A DNA stretch of 64,000 bases from Pantoea stewartii subsp. stewartii (GCF_008801695.1 NZ_VZPF01000005.1:25866-89865); one strand, 5' to 3'; positions 13,161-25,562 are shown, counted from the first letter of the stretch. Translations and numbers: made by a program. The notes: generated from the sequence alone by a model not told the origin.

Positions 13161-14801
13161 ATGGGCGAAGTGACAGAAATCCTGTACGGAGAACTGTCGG
13201 ATGGGGCGTTTTTCGCCCCTGCTTCCTCCGACCTGGTTGATTCCCTGATCGGCCAGTACAAGCAACTCCGGGCCGATATAGAAATGATGTTCGGGTTAAT
13301 TAACACGCACCATGTATCGGTTCACCATTTTCTGGAGGGTAACCAGGACCATGATCGGCGGCATTATTTCGGCGGCGTCAGCAATCTATTTAAGCTCGAA
13401 GGCGCTATCGCCAGCCTGAATGCAACATTCTGGCAAAAAGCCCTGAATATGACCGACGTATACGAGTACATGCCGAACAACCGACGCACCGAGTGGAACG
13501 AGCAGATCCGGGAAATGAAAACGCCCGACTTCGAAGAAGAGACCGTGCGGCCGACAATCATGGAACTGCTTAACTCACGTCAGAAATTTTTCTCCGAGCG
13601 AGTGGATGGCATTTTCCGCGCTCTTTCCGGCGACCACGTTACCAACAGGCCGGAAGGTTTCGGTAAGCGCATGATCCTTGCCCGGGTGTTCAACGACTAC
13701 GGAACAACCAATCATGATATGAGCGGCTATATCCAGGACTTGCGGCAGGTGATTGCTAAATTTATGGGCCGCGATGAACCCCGCTGGCGTGTAACCGACG
13801 ATGCACTACAGGAAGCACGCTGCCGCCACGGTGAATGGCTGGTGCTGGACGGTGGAGCATTGCGTGTCCGGGCTTATCTGAAAGGTACAGCACACCTCGA
13901 AGTACACCCGGATATGGCCTGGCGGCTCAACTGCATTCTGGCGCACCTGTACCCGCTGGCAATCCCGCCGCAATTCCGCCAGAAACCAAAGAAAAAACTC
14001 AAAGATTTTGTGCTGATGAGCAAACCGCTGCCGTTTGCTGTTCTGGAAATACTGGCAGGGCTGAAGGCTGAGCGGCACACCCCGATTCATCGCAACCGCT
14101 GGGATGAGCCGACACAGCCCCTGACTACCAATCCGTACAACCGCCGATTTGACTGGCGCGACGAAGACAAAGCGATCCGGGGCCAGGCGGGGAAAATACT
14201 GGAAACCATCGGCGGCGTGCTGATCAAAGCGGGCCCAAATAAAAATATCAACATCTGGGAATTCGACTATGACCCCGCCCGGGTGCTAGGCGAGATTATC
14301 GCGTCCGGGTGCATTCCGGATCATCAGTCTCACCAGTTCTACCCTACCCCAGAATCACTGGCTGAATGGGCCGTATCCGAAGCTGATATTCAAGCAAGTG
14401 ATAGATGTTTGGAGCCGAGTGCCGGCACAGGGAATCTTGCCGTACTGATGCCGGCAGACCAGACCCAGTGCGTGGAAATCTCAGCGCTGCACTGTCGGGT
14501 ACTGGAGGCGAAAGGTTACGCCGTCGAACAGGCTGATTTCATCCAGTGGGCCGAAGCCACCAGCAGCCGCTTTGACAAAGTGGTAATGAACCCACCGTTC
14601 AGCGAAGGACGAGCCAAAGCACATGTGGAATCTGCTGCCAGCCTGGTTAAACCCGGCGGCCGTCTTGTGGCCATCCTGCCCGGAAGTATGCGGAAAAAAG
14701 ATATTTTGCCCGGCTGGTCATGTAGCTGGTCTGGACTAATTGATAACGAGTTTGACGGTACCGGCGTTTCAGTCGTCATGCTGAAAGCCGATCGCAAGTG
14801 A
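13161..14801 (+). CDS. DUF4942 protein fused to an N6-adenine DNA methyltransferase
   Basis: A 546-residue protein. The first two thirds match DUF4942 (YKQLRADIEMMFGLI, then WQKALNMTDVYEYMPNNRRTEW and GFGKRMILARVFNDYG). The C-terminal 170 residues form an adenine methylase: FYPTPESLAEWAV, S-adenosylmethionine motif LEPSAGTGNLA (about residue 415), and catalytic NPPF (about 476). It would methylate phage or host DNA, plausibly against restriction. It ends the main rightward operon, just before the excisionase. Unlike the Dam-type enzyme at 512-1165 it carries a large extra domain of unknown use. Confidence 0.88.
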   Translation: MGEVTEILYGELSDGAFFAPASSDLVDSLIGQYKQLRADIEMMFGLINTHHVSVHHFLEGNQDHDRRHYFGGVSNLFKLEGAIASLNATFWQKALNMTDVYEYMPNNRRTEWNEQIREMKTPDFEEETVRPTIMELLNSRQKFFSERVDGIFRALSGDHVTNRPEGFGKRMILARVFNDYGTTNHDMSGYIQDLRQVIAKFMGRDEPRWRVTDDALQEARCRHGEWLVLDGGALRVRAYLKGTAHLEVHPDMAWRLNCILAHLYPLAIPPQFRQKPKKKLKDFVLMSKPLPFAVLEILAGLKAERHTPIHRNRWDEPTQPLTTNPYNRRFDWRDEDKAIRGQAGKILETIGGVLIKAGPNKNINIWEFDYDPARVLGEIIASGCIPDHQSHQFYPTPESLAEWAVSEADIQASDRCLEPSAGTGNLAVLMPADQTQCVEISALHCRVLEAKGYAVEQADFIQWAEATSSRFDKVVMNPPFSEGRAKAHVESAASLVKPGGRLVAILPGSMRKKDILPGWSCSWSGLIDNEFDGTGVSVVMLKADRK

Positions 14802-14824
14802 TTTTTGATAATCAGTTTTAAAGC

Positions 14825-14850
14825 CCGGTCAGCGCTAAATTACTGACCGG
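14825..14850 (+). terminator. 8-bp hairpin between methylase and excisionase genes
   Basis: CCGGTCAG (14825-14832) and CTGACCGG (14843-14850) pair around a ten-base loop. No T-run follows, so it may slow transcription or be a protein-binding site rather than a full terminator. Confidence 0.4.
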
Positions 14851-14867
14851 CTGTATGAGGTACGAGT

Positions 14868-15119
14868 ATGGCCAGAATGGTGAGCTTAGAAGAATGGGCG
14901 GCGGAAGAATTTGGAAGTTTAGCCCCCAGCCTTCGCACATTAAAAAAATATGCCAAGGGCCACATGATGGCACCACCAGCCAGAAAAGTAGGCAGAGAGT
15001 GGATGATTGATCGTGAAGCCCGATTTATCGGCATTTTAGCTGAACCAAAAATCGCACCGACCGCAAACCCCAAGCTGAGAAGGATTATTGAAGATGGCTG
15101 CCAGACCACGAACCCATAA
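14868..15119 (+). CDS. xis: Excisionase (Xis)
   Basis: An 83-residue basic protein with the excisionase winged-helix pattern: MVSLEEWAAEEFG at the N-terminus, then PSLRTLKKYAKGHMMAPPARKVGREWMIDREARF. It binds the attachment-site arms and turns the integrase toward excision. The gene overlaps the integrase start by 26 bases, the usual xis-int coupling. The ribosome site is GAGG upstream of the ATG. Confidence 0.9.
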   Translation: MARMVSLEEWAAEEFGSLAPSLRTLKKYAKGHMMAPPARKVGREWMIDREARFIGILAEPKIAPTANPKLRRIIEDGCQTTNP

Positions 15120-16227
15120 AATAACCATCCCTAATCTGTACTCAAAGCTGGATAAGCGTACCGGGCGTGTGTACTGGCAATACAAACACCCTGTAACGGG
15201 TAAATTTCACAGCCTCGGTACTGATGCTGAAGAAGCCAGACAGGTCGCCAGTGAGGCCAACGACATTATCGCGGAGCAGCGTACCCGGCAGATCCTCAGC
15301 GTTAACGAAAAAATCGCCCGTATGCGTGAGTCCAGAGAATTTATCACCGTAACAACCTGGCTGGATCGCTACCTTGCTATCCAGCAGGAACGACTTGAAA
15401 CAGGAGATATAAAATTGAACTCAGTAAAACAGAAAAAAAAGCCCGTTGAACTGCTGCGCCAGCACTCCGGGATGATGTATCTGAAAGATATTACCACGCT
15501 GGAAATCGCGGAGGTCGTGGATGCGGTAAAAGCCCAGGGCTACAACCGTATGGCGCAGGTTGTCCGGACAACGCTGATCGACGTGTTCAAGGAAGCCCAG
15601 CACGCCGGACATGTTCCCCCCGGCTACAACCCGGCACAGGCAACTCGCCAGCCGCGTAACCGGGTAATACGCGAACGCCTTTCCCTTGAGGAATGGAAAG
15701 AAATTTACGCCGCGGCTGAACACCACCCGCCCTACCTTCAGTGTGCAATGCTACTGGCCGTTGTCACCGGGCAGCGCATAGGGGATATTTCCCGGATGAA
15801 GTTCTCTGACATCTGGGATGATATGCTCCACGTCGAGCATGAAAAGACTGGCGCCAAAGTGGCGTTGCCATTGTCACTGCGTTGTGAAGCACTGAATATT
15901 ACCCTGCGTGAGGTTGTGGCCAAATGCCGCGATGCCGTAGTCAGTAAATACCTGGTACATTTCCGGCACAGTACATCGCAGGCCACGAGAGGTGATCGGG
16001 TTTCGGCTAACTCCATCACCACCACATTTAAAAAAGCCAGAAACCGCACCGGTATTTTATGGCCTGACCGGAAGGCTCCAACATTTCACGAACAGCGTTC
16101 ACTGTCCGAAAGACTGTATGAGGCTCAGGGGATCGATACGCAAAAATTACTCGGTCACAAGTCACCTCAACAGACGGCAAAATACCATGATGACCGTGGA
16201 AAAGACTGGACGGTTGTAGCCGTCTGA
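15094..16227 (+). CDS. int: Lambda-type tyrosine integrase
   Basis: A 377-residue tyrosine recombinase. Counted from the ATG two codons upstream (15088), catalytic residues are Arg230 (TGQRIGD), Lys in HEKTG, His334 and Arg337 (FHEQRS), His357 (LLGHKS) and nucleophile Tyr366 (TAKYHDD); all are present. The N-terminal 65 residues form the arm-binding domain (PNLYSKLDKRTGRVYWQYKHPVTGK). It should catalyse integration at icd. It lies next to its own att site, with arm-type repeats directly downstream. Confidence 0.95.
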   Translation: MAARPRTHKITIPNLYSKLDKRTGRVYWQYKHPVTGKFHSLGTDAEEARQVASEANDIIAEQRTRQILSVNEKIARMRESREFITVTTWLDRYLAIQQERLETGDIKLNSVKQKKKPVELLRQHSGMMYLKDITTLEIAEVVDAVKAQGYNRMAQVVRTTLIDVFKEAQHAGHVPPGYNPAQATRQPRNRVIRERLSLEEWKEIYAAAEHHPPYLQCAMLLAVVTGQRIGDISRMKFSDIWDDMLHVEHEKTGAKVALPLSLRCEALNITLREVVAKCRDAVVSKYLVHFRHSTSQATRGDRVSANSITTTFKKARNRTGILWPDRKAPTFHEQRSLSERLYEAQGIDTQKLLGHKSPQQTAKYHDDRGKDWTVVAV

Positions 16228-16246
16228 ACAGCATATTTTATAGCCA

Positions 16247-16282
16247 GTTTTGGGGAAGAGTTTTGGGGAAGTTTTGGGGAAA
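16247..16282 (+). repeat. Three direct repeats GTTTTGGGGAA, probable integrase arm-type sites
   Basis: Copies at 16247-16258, 16260-16271 and 16271-16282 (last base differs), spaced 13 and 11 bases, lie 20 bases after int. Repeats of this size at this place are expected to be P'-arm sites bound by the integrase N-terminus. Confidence 0.7.
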
Positions 16283-16299
16283 GGATGGGAGAAGATAAA

Positions 16300-16335
16300 A
16301 GCCAACATAAAATTAACATCTATGTTGGCTTTTTG
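16300..16335. terminator. Bidirectional terminator between int and icd
   Basis: AGCCAACATA (16300-16309) and TATGTTGGCT (16321-16330) form a 10-bp stem flanked by A-run and TTTTT, serving int on one strand and icd on the other. Confidence 0.85.
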
Positions 16336-16349
16336 TTGCGTTGTATATG

Positions 16350-17600
16350 TTACATGTTCGCGATAATTGCGTCGCCAAACTCACTACATTTCAGTAGTTT
16401 AGCGCCTTCCATCAGACGTTCAAAGTCATAGGTTACGGTTTTGGCGTTAATCGCACCTTCCATACCTTTAACAATCAGGTCTGCGGCTTCGAACCATTCC
16501 ATGTGACGCAGCATCATTTCAGCGGACAGAATCACGGAACCTGGGTTCACTTTATCCTGACCTGCGTACTTCGGTGCCGTACCGTGGGTGGCTTCGAACA
16601 GCGCACATTCGTCACCGATGTTTGCGCCTGGTGCAATACCGATACCGCCAACCTGCGCCGCCAGGGCGTCAGAGATGTAGTCACCGTTCAGGTTCATACA
16701 GGCGATAACGTCATATTCTGCCGGACGCAGCAGGATTTGCTGCAGGAAGGCATCGGCGATCACGTCTTTTACGATGATCTCTTTACCAGTGTTTGGATTT
16801 TTAAATTTCATCCATGGGCCGCCATCGATCAGCTCGCCGCCGAACTCGTCTTTCACTAACTGGTAACCCCAGTCTTTGAAGGAGCCTTCGGTGAACTTCA
16901 TGATGTTGCCTTTGTGTACCAGCGTCAGTGAATCACGATTGTTAGTGATGGTATATTCCACTGCTGCACGGACCAGGCGCTTGGTGCCCTCTTCCGAACA
17001 CGGTTTAACACCGATACCGCAGTTTTCTGGGAAGCGAATTTTCTTCACGCCCATTTCTTCACGCAGGAATTTGATGACTTTATCCGCTTCTGGCGTGCCC
17101 GCTTTCCATTCGATACCGGCATAGATATCTTCGGAGTTTTCGCGGAAGATCACCATATCAGTGTCTTCAGGACGTTTTACCGGGCTTGGTGTACCGGTGT
17201 AGTAGCGTACCGGACGCAGGCAAACGTACAGATCCAGTTCCTGACGCAGCGCAACGTTCAGAGAACGGATGCCGCCGCCAACTGGCGTGGTCAGTGGGCC
17301 TTTGATCGCTACGCGGTATTCTTTGATTAAATCGAGGGTTTCTTGCGGCAGCCAGACATCCTGACCGTAGAGTTCAACCGATTTTTCACCGGTATAAATC
17401 TCCATCCAGGAGATTTTACGCTCGCCGTTGTAGGCTTTTTTCACAGCGGCATCAACCACTTTCAGCATCACTGGTGACACATCAACGCCGATACCATCCC
17501 CTTCGATGTAAGGGATAACCGGGTTATTTGGGACAACCAGTTTACCTTGATTCAGGGTGATTTTCTGACCTTCCGCCGGAACAACTACTTTGCTTTCCAT
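16350..17600 (-). CDS. icd: Isocitrate dehydrogenase (NADP)
   Basis: A 416-residue enzyme, the same length as E. coli Icd. It oxidises isocitrate to 2-oxoglutarate in the TCA cycle. [13 protein letters not shown] carries the serine that AceK phosphorylates in E. coli, and the substrate and NADP segments ([40 protein letters not shown]) are intact. The last residues (GDAIIANM) come from bases at the prophage junction, so integration has preserved the coding frame, perhaps with small changes relative to the original C-terminus. The gene is convergent with the phage integrase. Confidence 0.97.
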   Translation of the reverse strand: MESKVVVPAEGQKITLNQGKLVVPNNPVIPYIEGDGIGVDVSPVMLKVVDAAVKKAYNGERKISWMEIYTGEKSVELYGQDVWLPQETLDLIKEYRVAIKGPLTTPVGGGIRSLNVALRQELDLYVCLRPVRYYTGTPSPVKRPEDTDMVIFRENSEDIYAGIEWKAGTPEADKVIKFLREEMGVKKIRFPENCGIGVKPCSEEGTKRLVRAAVEYTITNNRDSLTLVHKGNIMKFTEGSFKDWGYQLVKDEFGGELIDGGPWMKFKNPNTGKEIIVKDVIADAFLQQILLRPAEYDVIACMNLNGDYISDALAAQVGGIGIAPGANIGDECALFEATHGTAPKYAGQDKVNPGSVILSAEMMLRHMEWFEAADLIVKGMEGAINAKTVTYDFERLMEGAKLLKCSEFGDAIIANM

Positions 17601-17710
17601 TAACCTCTCCTTCGAGCGATTTTTTGTTAATGATTTGTAAGATGCGCGTCAATACTACTTGAATATTCACGCCACGCCAATCACCGCAATTTCGCGTTAT
17701 AATGCGCTGA

Positions 17711-18370
17711 ATGTTCCAGACTGCAAAGCGTATGCGAAAAACTAATCAGACTTCTCATCCAAATAAACGATTCAGCCGACAAACACGTCCCGTGCATCGC
17801 AAGGCGTCCTCGCCGCCTGCCGTCCGCAGCGTGCTTCTGTTCAACAAACCCTTCGATGTTCTGCCGCAATTTACCGATGAAGCCGGCCGCCGCACCCTCA
17901 AAGATTTTATCGACGTGAGTGACGTTTACGCGGCGGGCCGACTCGATCGCGACAGCGAAGGACTGATGGTCCTGACTAACGATGGTCCGCTACAGGCGGC
18001 GCTGACGCAGCCCGGCAAGCGCACCGGCAAGATTTACTATGTGCAGGTGGAAGGCGCGCCTGAGGAAACCGATCTACAACCTTTGCGCGATGGCGTTAAT
18101 CTGAAAGATGGCCCGACGTTACCGGCTGGCGTCGAAAAAGTGGCTGAGCCCGACTGGTTGTGGCCGCGCCAGCCGCCGATTCGCGAGCGCAAAGCCATTC
18201 CAACACAGTGGCTGAAAATAACGCTTTTTGAAGGACGTAACCGTCAGGTCAGACGTATGACGGCCCATATTGGCTTTCCAACCCTGCGTCTGGTGCGCTA
18301 TGCCATGGGCGAGTTTACGCTGGGCGATTTGGCCCCGGGTGCCTGGCGCGATATCAGCGCACAAGATTGA
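17711..18370 (+). CDS. rluE: 23S rRNA pseudouridine synthase E
   Basis: A 219-residue RsuA-family pseudouridine synthase. Catalytic aspartate lies in [11 protein letters not shown] (about residue 76); KIYYVQVEG and [23 protein letters not shown] are further family blocks. E. coli RluE modifies U2457 of 23S rRNA. The N-terminus is basic and poorly conserved, so the exact start (ATG 17711 or the next Met) is not certain. It is divergent from icd and precedes nudJ by 48 bases. Confidence 0.93.
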   Translation: MFQTAKRMRKTNQTSHPNKRFSRQTRPVHRKASSPPAVRSVLLFNKPFDVLPQFTDEAGRRTLKDFIDVSDVYAAGRLDRDSEGLMVLTNDGPLQAALTQPGKRTGKIYYVQVEGAPEETDLQPLRDGVNLKDGPTLPAGVEKVAEPDWLWPRQPPIRERKAIPTQWLKITLFEGRNRQVRRMTAHIGFPTLRLVRYAMGEFTLGDLAPGAWRDISAQD

Positions 18371-18418
18371 CTGCCATTATCATTTCCATAACTTTAAGTT
18401 AACAATTCAGGAGGATCG

Positions 18419-18892
18419 ATGTTTAAACCGCATGTCACCGTCGCGTGCCTGGTGCAGGCTCGGGGTGCATTACTGGTCGTTGAAGAACGCGTCAACGGCA
18501 TCGCCACCTGGAACCAGCCTGCCGGTCATCTTGAAGCCGATGAAACGCTGCATGAAGCCGCATCACGGGAATTGTTTGAAGAGACCGGCATTCGGGCCGA
18601 AATGCAGTATTTTATCGGCATAAACCAGTAGATCGCCCCGGATAATACGCCTTTTGTGCGGTTTCTGTTTGGCGTGGATCTGGACGATATCCAGCCAACG
18701 GCTCCGCAGGACAGCGACATTGATTGCTGCTGGTGGGTCGCGCCAGAGCAGATTCTGTCGGCCTCTAACCTGCGTTCGCCCCTAGTTGCCGAAAGCGTAC
18801 GCCGCTGGCAACAGGGCGTACGCTATCCGCTCGACCTGATCAGCCCGTTCAACTGGCCGTTTCATGAAGGTGCGCACCCGCGTTCAGCGTGA
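18419..18892 (+). pseudogene. nudJ: nudJ with an in-frame amber codon
   Basis: The frame encodes a complete NudJ-like Nudix hydrolase (thiamine phosphate and nucleotide pyrophosphatase) except for TAG at 18629-18631. E. coli has Trp at this place (HQWIAPD), and TGG to TAG is one substitution. The Nudix box [23 protein letters not shown] is intact upstream, and the reading continues undisturbed for 87 codons to the normal C-terminus ([13 protein letters not shown]). The 70-residue fragment would lack the last half of the fold. No frameshift or other lesion is visible, so loss is recent or due to sequencing error. Confidence 0.88.
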
Positions 18893-18931
18893 TAGAATGC
18901 GCCGCCTGTTTTACTGTTTTGCGAGCTTGTG

Positions 18932-20044
18932 ATGTCTGATAACTGCCAGAAAAAAGTGATCGTCGGAATGTCCGGCGGCGTCGATTCTTCCGTTTCCGCC
19001 TGGTTACTGCAACAGCAGGGCTATCAGGTTGAAGGCCTGTTCATGAAGAACTGGGAGGAAGACGATGGCGAGGAATACTGTACCGCCGCTGACGATCTGG
19101 CGGATGCGCAAGCCGTGTGCGACAAGTTAGGTATTAAACTGCACAAAGTGAACTTTGCGGCAGAGTACTGGGACAATGTCTTTGAACACTTCCTGGAAGA
19201 GTACAAAGCGGGCCGCACTCCCAATCCCGATATCCTGTGTAATAAAGAAATCAAATTCAAGGCGTTTCTGGAGTTTGCCGCAGAGGATCTGGGTGCAGAC
19301 TTCATCGCCACCGGGCACTATGTCCGCCGTCAGGATATCGATGGCCGCAGCCACCTGCTGCGCGGTCTGGATGGTAACAAAGACCAGAGCTATTTCCTTT
19401 ACACACTCAGCCACCAGCAAATCGCGCAGAGCCTGTTCCCGGTCGGCGAGCTGGAAAAGCCTGAAGTGCGTCGCATCGCTGAACAACTTGAGCTGGTGAC
19501 GGCGAAGAAAAAAGACTCCACCGGCATTTGCTTCATTGGTGAACGCAAGTTTACCGAATTCCTGGCGCGCTACCTCCCTGCCCAGCCGGGTGAAATTGAA
19601 ACCGTCGACGGACAGATTGTGGGTGAGCACCAGGGCCTGATGTATCACACGCTCGGCCAGCGTAAAGGGCTGGGCATTGGCGGTCTTAAAGAAAGCAAAG
19701 ACGATCCCTGGTACGTCGTTGATAAAGATGTGGCGCGCAACCGCCTGATCGTGGCGCAGGGCGGCGACCATCCCCGACTGATGTCAGTGGGTCTGATTGC
19801 CCAGCAGTTACACTGGGTTGATCGTCAGCCGCTAACCTCACCGCTGCGTTGTACGGTGAAAACCCGCTACCGTCAGACCGATATCCCCTGCGAAATTATC
19901 CCGCACGGCGAGGATAAAATTGAAGTCCGGTTTGATGAGCCCGTTGCTGCGGTCACGCCGGGTCAGTCTGCGGTGTTCTACCTTGATGAAGTCTGCCTGG
20001 GTGGCGGTATCATCGAAGAACGTTTGCCTTGGGTTGCCGCATAA
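18932..20044 (+). CDS. mnmA: tRNA-specific 2-thiouridylase MnmA
   Basis: A 370-residue enzyme (ATG at 18932; a GTG one codon earlier is possible) that thiolates U34 of tRNA Glu, Gln and Lys. The PP-loop SGGVDSS is at about residue 15, and the two catalytic cysteines lie in [12 protein letters not shown] and [12 protein letters not shown]. The length and sequence follow E. coli MnmA closely. Downstream hflD begins 34 bases later, as in E. coli. Confidence 0.97.
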   Translation: MSDNCQKKVIVGMSGGVDSSVSAWLLQQQGYQVEGLFMKNWEEDDGEEYCTAADDLADAQAVCDKLGIKLHKVNFAAEYWDNVFEHFLEEYKAGRTPNPDILCNKEIKFKAFLEFAAEDLGADFIATGHYVRRQDIDGRSHLLRGLDGNKDQSYFLYTLSHQQIAQSLFPVGELEKPEVRRIAEQLELVTAKKKDSTGICFIGERKFTEFLARYLPAQPGEIETVDGQIVGEHQGLMYHTLGQRKGLGIGGLKESKDDPWYVVDKDVARNRLIVAQGGDHPRLMSVGLIAQQLHWVDRQPLTSPLRCTVKTRYRQTDIPCEIIPHGEDKIEVRFDEPVAAVTPGQSAVFYLDEVCLGGGIIEERLPWVAA

Positions 20045-20078
20045 TACCGGTGGGAATAACGCGTAAACAGGAGTAACC

Positions 20079-22134
<2,056 letters not shown>

Positions 22135-22144
22135 TATCCCTTCT

Positions 22145-22168
22145 GCAGACCGGTTCCCGCCGGTCTGC
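22145..22168 (+). terminator. 9-bp hairpin downstream of purB
   Basis: GCAGACCGG (22145-22153) pairs with CCGGTCTGC (22160-22168). There is no T-run after it, so termination may be partial, with some read-through into phoP. Confidence 0.5.
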
Positions 22169-22240
22169 GTTAACCTGCTGTTTAATTCATTTCGCTTATA
22201 CTTATTTAAATTCGTTTCGATCTGATGCTAAGGAAATCCT

Positions 22241-22909
22241 ATGCGTGTTCTGGTTGTGGAAGATAATGCCCTGCTGCGCCACCATCTTTCAGTACAACTG
22301 CGAGAAATGGGTCATCAGGTTGATGCTGCTGAAGATGCCAAAGAAGCCGATTATTTTCTCCAGGAACATTTACCTGATATCGCGTTGGTTGATCTGGGCT
22401 TACCCGGTGAAGACGGCATGTCGTTAATTCGTCGCTGGCGCAATGATGCCGTGCGTCAGCCTATTCTGGTGCTGACCGCCCGTGAAGGCTGGCAGGCGAA
22501 AGTCGAAGCGCTGGAAGCCGGTGCGGATGATTACGTCACAAAACCGTTTCATATTGAAGAAGTTGCCGCACGCCTGCAGGCATTAATGCGCCGCAACAGT
22601 GGTCATGCGTCGCAAATTATTGCCATGCCGCCGTTTCAGGTCGATTTATCGCGTCGCGAACTGACGGTGAATGAAAGCCCGGTTAAGCTGACCGCCTTTG
22701 AATATACCATCGTGGAAACCTTAATTCGTAATGCGGGCAAAGTGGTGAGTAAAGATTCATTAATGTTGCAGCTGTATCCCGATGCGGAATTGCGTGAAAG
22801 CCACACGATCGATGTATTAATGGGCCGCCTGCGCAAAAAAATCCTCGCGCTGCATTCTGACGAAGTTATCGCTACCGTTCGCGGCCAGGGTTACCGCTTT
22901 GATCCCTGA
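22241..22909 (+). CDS. phoP: Response regulator PhoP
   Basis: A 222-residue OmpR-family regulator. The phosphoacceptor Asp51 is in [11 protein letters not shown], with Lys in YVTKPFH; the winged-helix output domain covers about residues 125-220 ([25 protein letters not shown], then [14 protein letters not shown]). It controls Mg2+ uptake, envelope and acid-stress genes. The stop overlaps the phoQ start (TGATG). A TGTTTA half-site at 22179-22184 could belong to an autoregulatory PhoP box, but the second half is poor. Confidence 0.97.
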   Translation: MRVLVVEDNALLRHHLSVQLREMGHQVDAAEDAKEADYFLQEHLPDIALVDLGLPGEDGMSLIRRWRNDAVRQPILVLTAREGWQAKVEALEAGADDYVTKPFHIEEVAARLQALMRRNSGHASQIIAMPPFQVDLSRRELTVNESPVKLTAFEYTIVETLIRNAGKVVSKDSLMLQLYPDAELRESHTIDVLMGRLRKKILALHSDEVIATVRGQGYRFDP

Positions 22910-24381
22910 TGATGTCCTGGCTTAAACGTTATCGCCCTATTTCGCTGCGGACACGCTTTTTACTGGCCTCCGCAGCCATCGTTCTCATTCTCTCGCTTTC
23001 TTATGGCATGGTCGCCGTGATTGGCTATGTGGTGAGTTTTGATAAAAACACCTATCGCGTGATGCGAGGCGAGAGTAATTTATTTTTTACCCTGGCACAG
23101 TGGAAAGATAATAAGCTGACAATTGCGCAGCCCGAGCGCACCATGCTTAATTTCCCCACCCTGGTATTTATTTATGATGAACACGGCAAGCTGCTCTGGC
23201 AGCAGCGTGATGTGCCGGAAATTCGTGAGAAGATTCAACCCGAATGGCTGTTAAAACCTGATTTCTACGAGATTGATACCAACAACAGCACCAGCCGGGC
23301 CGCCATGGGCGACAATCTGACGGCACAGCAGCAGCTTCATGCGTGGGATGATAACGACGATGACGATCAGGATACGTTTACCCATTCGGTTGCCGTCAAC
23401 CGCTACGATGCCACCACCAACCTGCCCGCCCTGACCATTGTGGTGGTCGATACCATTCCACAAGAGCTACAGCATTCCGATGTGGTCTGGTCATGGTTCA
23501 GCTATGTTCTGGCCGCTAACCTGATTTTAATTGTCCCGCTGTTCTGGCTGGCGGCGCACTGGAGTTTACGGCCGATTGGGCATCTGACGCTTCAGGTACG
23601 CGAACTGGAAACCGGACAGCGTGAAAATCTGGACGATAAGCCCCCGCAGGAGCTGCGTTCGCTGGTGCGTAACCTCAATCTGTTGCTGACCAACGAGCGT
23701 CAACGTTACACGCGTTACCGCACGACGCTGGCCGACCTGACCCACAGCCTGAAAACACCGCTGGCGGTCCTGCAAAGTACCCTGCGTTCGCTGCGCGGCG
23801 GAAAAGAGTTAACCATCGAACAGGCCGAGCCGGTGATGCTGGAGCAGATCAGCCGCATCTCTCAGCAGGTCGGTTATTACCTGCACCGAGCCAGCATGCA
23901 GGCCGATCATAATCCCCTGCAGCGTGATCTGCATTCGGTATCGGGTTTACTGGACAGCCTGTGCTCGGCACTGAATAAAGTGTATCAGCGTAAAGGGGTG
24001 GAAATTACCCTGGATATTTCCCCGGAAATCACCTTCTTTGGCGATCAGAACGACTTTATGGAAGTGATGGGCAATGTGCTGGATAACGCCTGCAAATACT
24101 GTCTGGAATTTATTGAGGTCAGTGCTCATCAGACCGAAGATGCGCTGCACATTTATATTGATGATGACGGTCCGGGCATTCCGGAAAGTAAACGCGACCT
24201 GATTTTCGTGCGGGGACAGCGCGTCGACACCATGCGACCAGGCCAGGGGCTCGGGCTGGCCGTGGTGCGAGATATCCTTGAGCAGTACGCCGGTAATGTC
24301 ATCGCCTCCAGCAGCCCGTTAGGCGGTGCGCGCATGGAAGTCGTATTTCAGCGTCAGGAAATGGAACATCGCCGCGAGTAG
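22909..24381 (+). CDS. phoQ: Sensor histidine kinase PhoQ
   Basis: A 490-residue inner-membrane sensor. Two membrane segments (about residues 17-38 and 196-216) flank a periplasmic sensor with the acidic patch [17 protein letters not shown], which senses divalent cations and cationic peptides in homologues. After the HAMP region come the phosphorylated histidine ([14 protein letters not shown]), the N box ([10 protein letters not shown]) and G boxes ([17 protein letters not shown]). It phosphorylates and dephosphorylates PhoP. Confidence 0.96.
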   Translation: MMSWLKRYRPISLRTRFLLASAAIVLILSLSYGMVAVIGYVVSFDKNTYRVMRGESNLFFTLAQWKDNKLTIAQPERTMLNFPTLVFIYDEHGKLLWQQRDVPEIREKIQPEWLLKPDFYEIDTNNSTSRAAMGDNLTAQQQLHAWDDNDDDDQDTFTHSVAVNRYDATTNLPALTIVVVDTIPQELQHSDVVWSWFSYVLAANLILIVPLFWLAAHWSLRPIGHLTLQVRELETGQRENLDDKPPQELRSLVRNLNLLLTNERQRYTRYRTTLADLTHSLKTPLAVLQSTLRSLRGGKELTIEQAEPVMLEQISRISQQVGYYLHRASMQADHNPLQRDLHSVSGLLDSLCSALNKVYQRKGVEITLDISPEITFFGDQNDFMEVMGNVLDNACKYCLEFIEVSAHQTEDALHIYIDDDGPGIPESKRDLIFVRGQRVDTMRPGQGLGLAVVRDILEQYAGNVIASSSPLGGARMEVVFQRQEMEHRRE

Positions 24382-24437
24382 TTCAGGCTGCGGGCTGTTA
24401 TACTTGCAGGTATTTTCAGCCCTTAGCGGACTTTCTT

Positions 24438-25562
24438 ATGGATTATCAGCTCGATCTCAACTGGCCCGATTTTATTCAGCGTTACTGGCAAAAGCGCCCG
24501 GTAGTGCTGAAGCGTGGCTTTAAAAATTTTATCGATCCCATTTCGCCGGATGAACTGGCGGGCTTAGCCATGGAAAATGAGGTCGACAGTCGGCTGGTCA
24601 GCCAGCCAAACGGAAAGTGGCAGGTCAGCCATGGTCCATTTGAAAGCTACGATCACCTGGGCGAAAACAACTGGTCACTGCTGGTTCAGGCGGTCAATCA
24701 CTGGCATGAGCCCTCTGCCGCGCTGATGCGCCCTTTCCGCTTTCTGCCGGACTGGCGCATTGACGATCTGATGATCTCGTTCTCCGTGCCCGGCGGCGGC
24801 GTGGGTCCGCATTTCGATCAGTACGATGTGTTTATTATTCAGGGCACCGGCCGCCGCCGCTGGCGCGTCGGGGAAAAAGTGCCGATGAAACAGCACTGCC
24901 CGCATCCTGACCTGCTGCAGGTCGAGCCGTTTGACGCCATTATCGATGAAGAAATGGAACCGGGCGATATTCTCTATATTCCGCCGGGTTTCCCGCATGA
25001 AGGCTACTCCCTCGAAAATGCGCTGAACTACTCTGTAGGGTTCCGCGCGCCCAGCGGACGTGAACTCATCAGCGGCTTCGCCGATTATGCGCTGGCCAAC
25101 GAGCTGGGCAGCCTGCGTTATACCGATCCCGATGTGCCTTCGCGCGACTGCCCGTCGCTGATTTTGCCTGAAGAAGTGGAAGGCTTACGCAAGGTGATGC
25201 TGGATGTGGTGAATCAGCCTGCGCATTTTGAGCAGTGGCTGGGCGAATTTATTTCACAATCACGCCACGAACTTGACGTTGCGCCACCGGAACCGCCTTA
25301 TCAGCCCGATGAAATCTATGATGCGCTGCAACAGGGCGATGTATTGTCCCGTCTGGGTGGATTACGCGTCCTGACGCTGGGCGATGCGATTTATATCAAC
25401 GGCGAGCGCGTCGAATGCGCCGATCCGCGCGTGATGTCCGTGCTGGCACATCGTGATGAAATCACCCTGGATGATTTGGGAGAGGCTCTTGACGATCCGG
25501 CCGTGCTGGCGCAGATTGCCGGGCTGATTAACGCAGGTTACTGGTATTTCGGCGCTGAATAA
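24438..25562 (+). CDS. roxA: 50S ribosomal protein L16 arginine 3-hydroxylase
   Basis: A 374-residue JmjC-type 2-oxoglutarate/iron oxygenase (YcfD/RoxA) that hydroxylates Arg81 of ribosomal protein L16. Metal ligands are in GPHFDQYDVF (HxD, about residues 125-127) and FPHEGYSLE (distal His). The C-terminal dimerisation and winged-helix parts are complete. It follows phoQ by 56 bases and ends before a strong terminator. Confidence 0.95.
   Translation: MDYQLDLNWPDFIQRYWQKRPVVLKRGFKNFIDPISPDELAGLAMENEVDSRLVSQPNGKWQVSHGPFESYDHLGENNWSLLVQAVNHWHEPSAALMRPFRFLPDWRIDDLMISFSVPGGGVGPHFDQYDVFIIQGTGRRRWRVGEKVPMKQHCPHPDLLQVEPFDAIIDEEMEPGDILYIPPGFPHEGYSLENALNYSVGFRAPSGRELISGFADYALANELGSLRYTDPDVPSRDCPSLILPEEVEGLRKVMLDVVNQPAHFEQWLGEFISQSRHELDVAPPEPPYQPDEIYDALQQGDVLSRLGGLRVLTLGDAIYINGERVECADPRVMSVLAHRDEITLDDLGEALDDPAVLAQIAGLINAGYWYFGAE

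Larger units (their letters stand above)
1..16349. mobile_element. Lambdoid prophage integrated at the 3' end of icd (integrase-proximal part; left end outside window)
   Basis: Phage regulators, replication genes, recombination genes, DNA methylases, excisionase and integrase occupy this stretch, which is visibly more AT-rich and fuller of tiny overlapping genes than the DNA to its right. Integrase lies next to the 3' end of icd, as in e14 and phage 21, so the phage probably uses icd as attB and restores the icd C-terminus with its own DNA. The right boundary is approximate because the att core cannot be fixed without the other end. No capsid, tail or lysis gene is in the window, so completeness of the prophage cannot be judged. 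Confidence 0.93.

Noticed and set aside
16247..16282. Short repeats considered as a CRISPR remnant
   Set aside because: Repeats are 12 bases with one-base spacers next to an integrase, which fits arm-type sites, not CRISPR.
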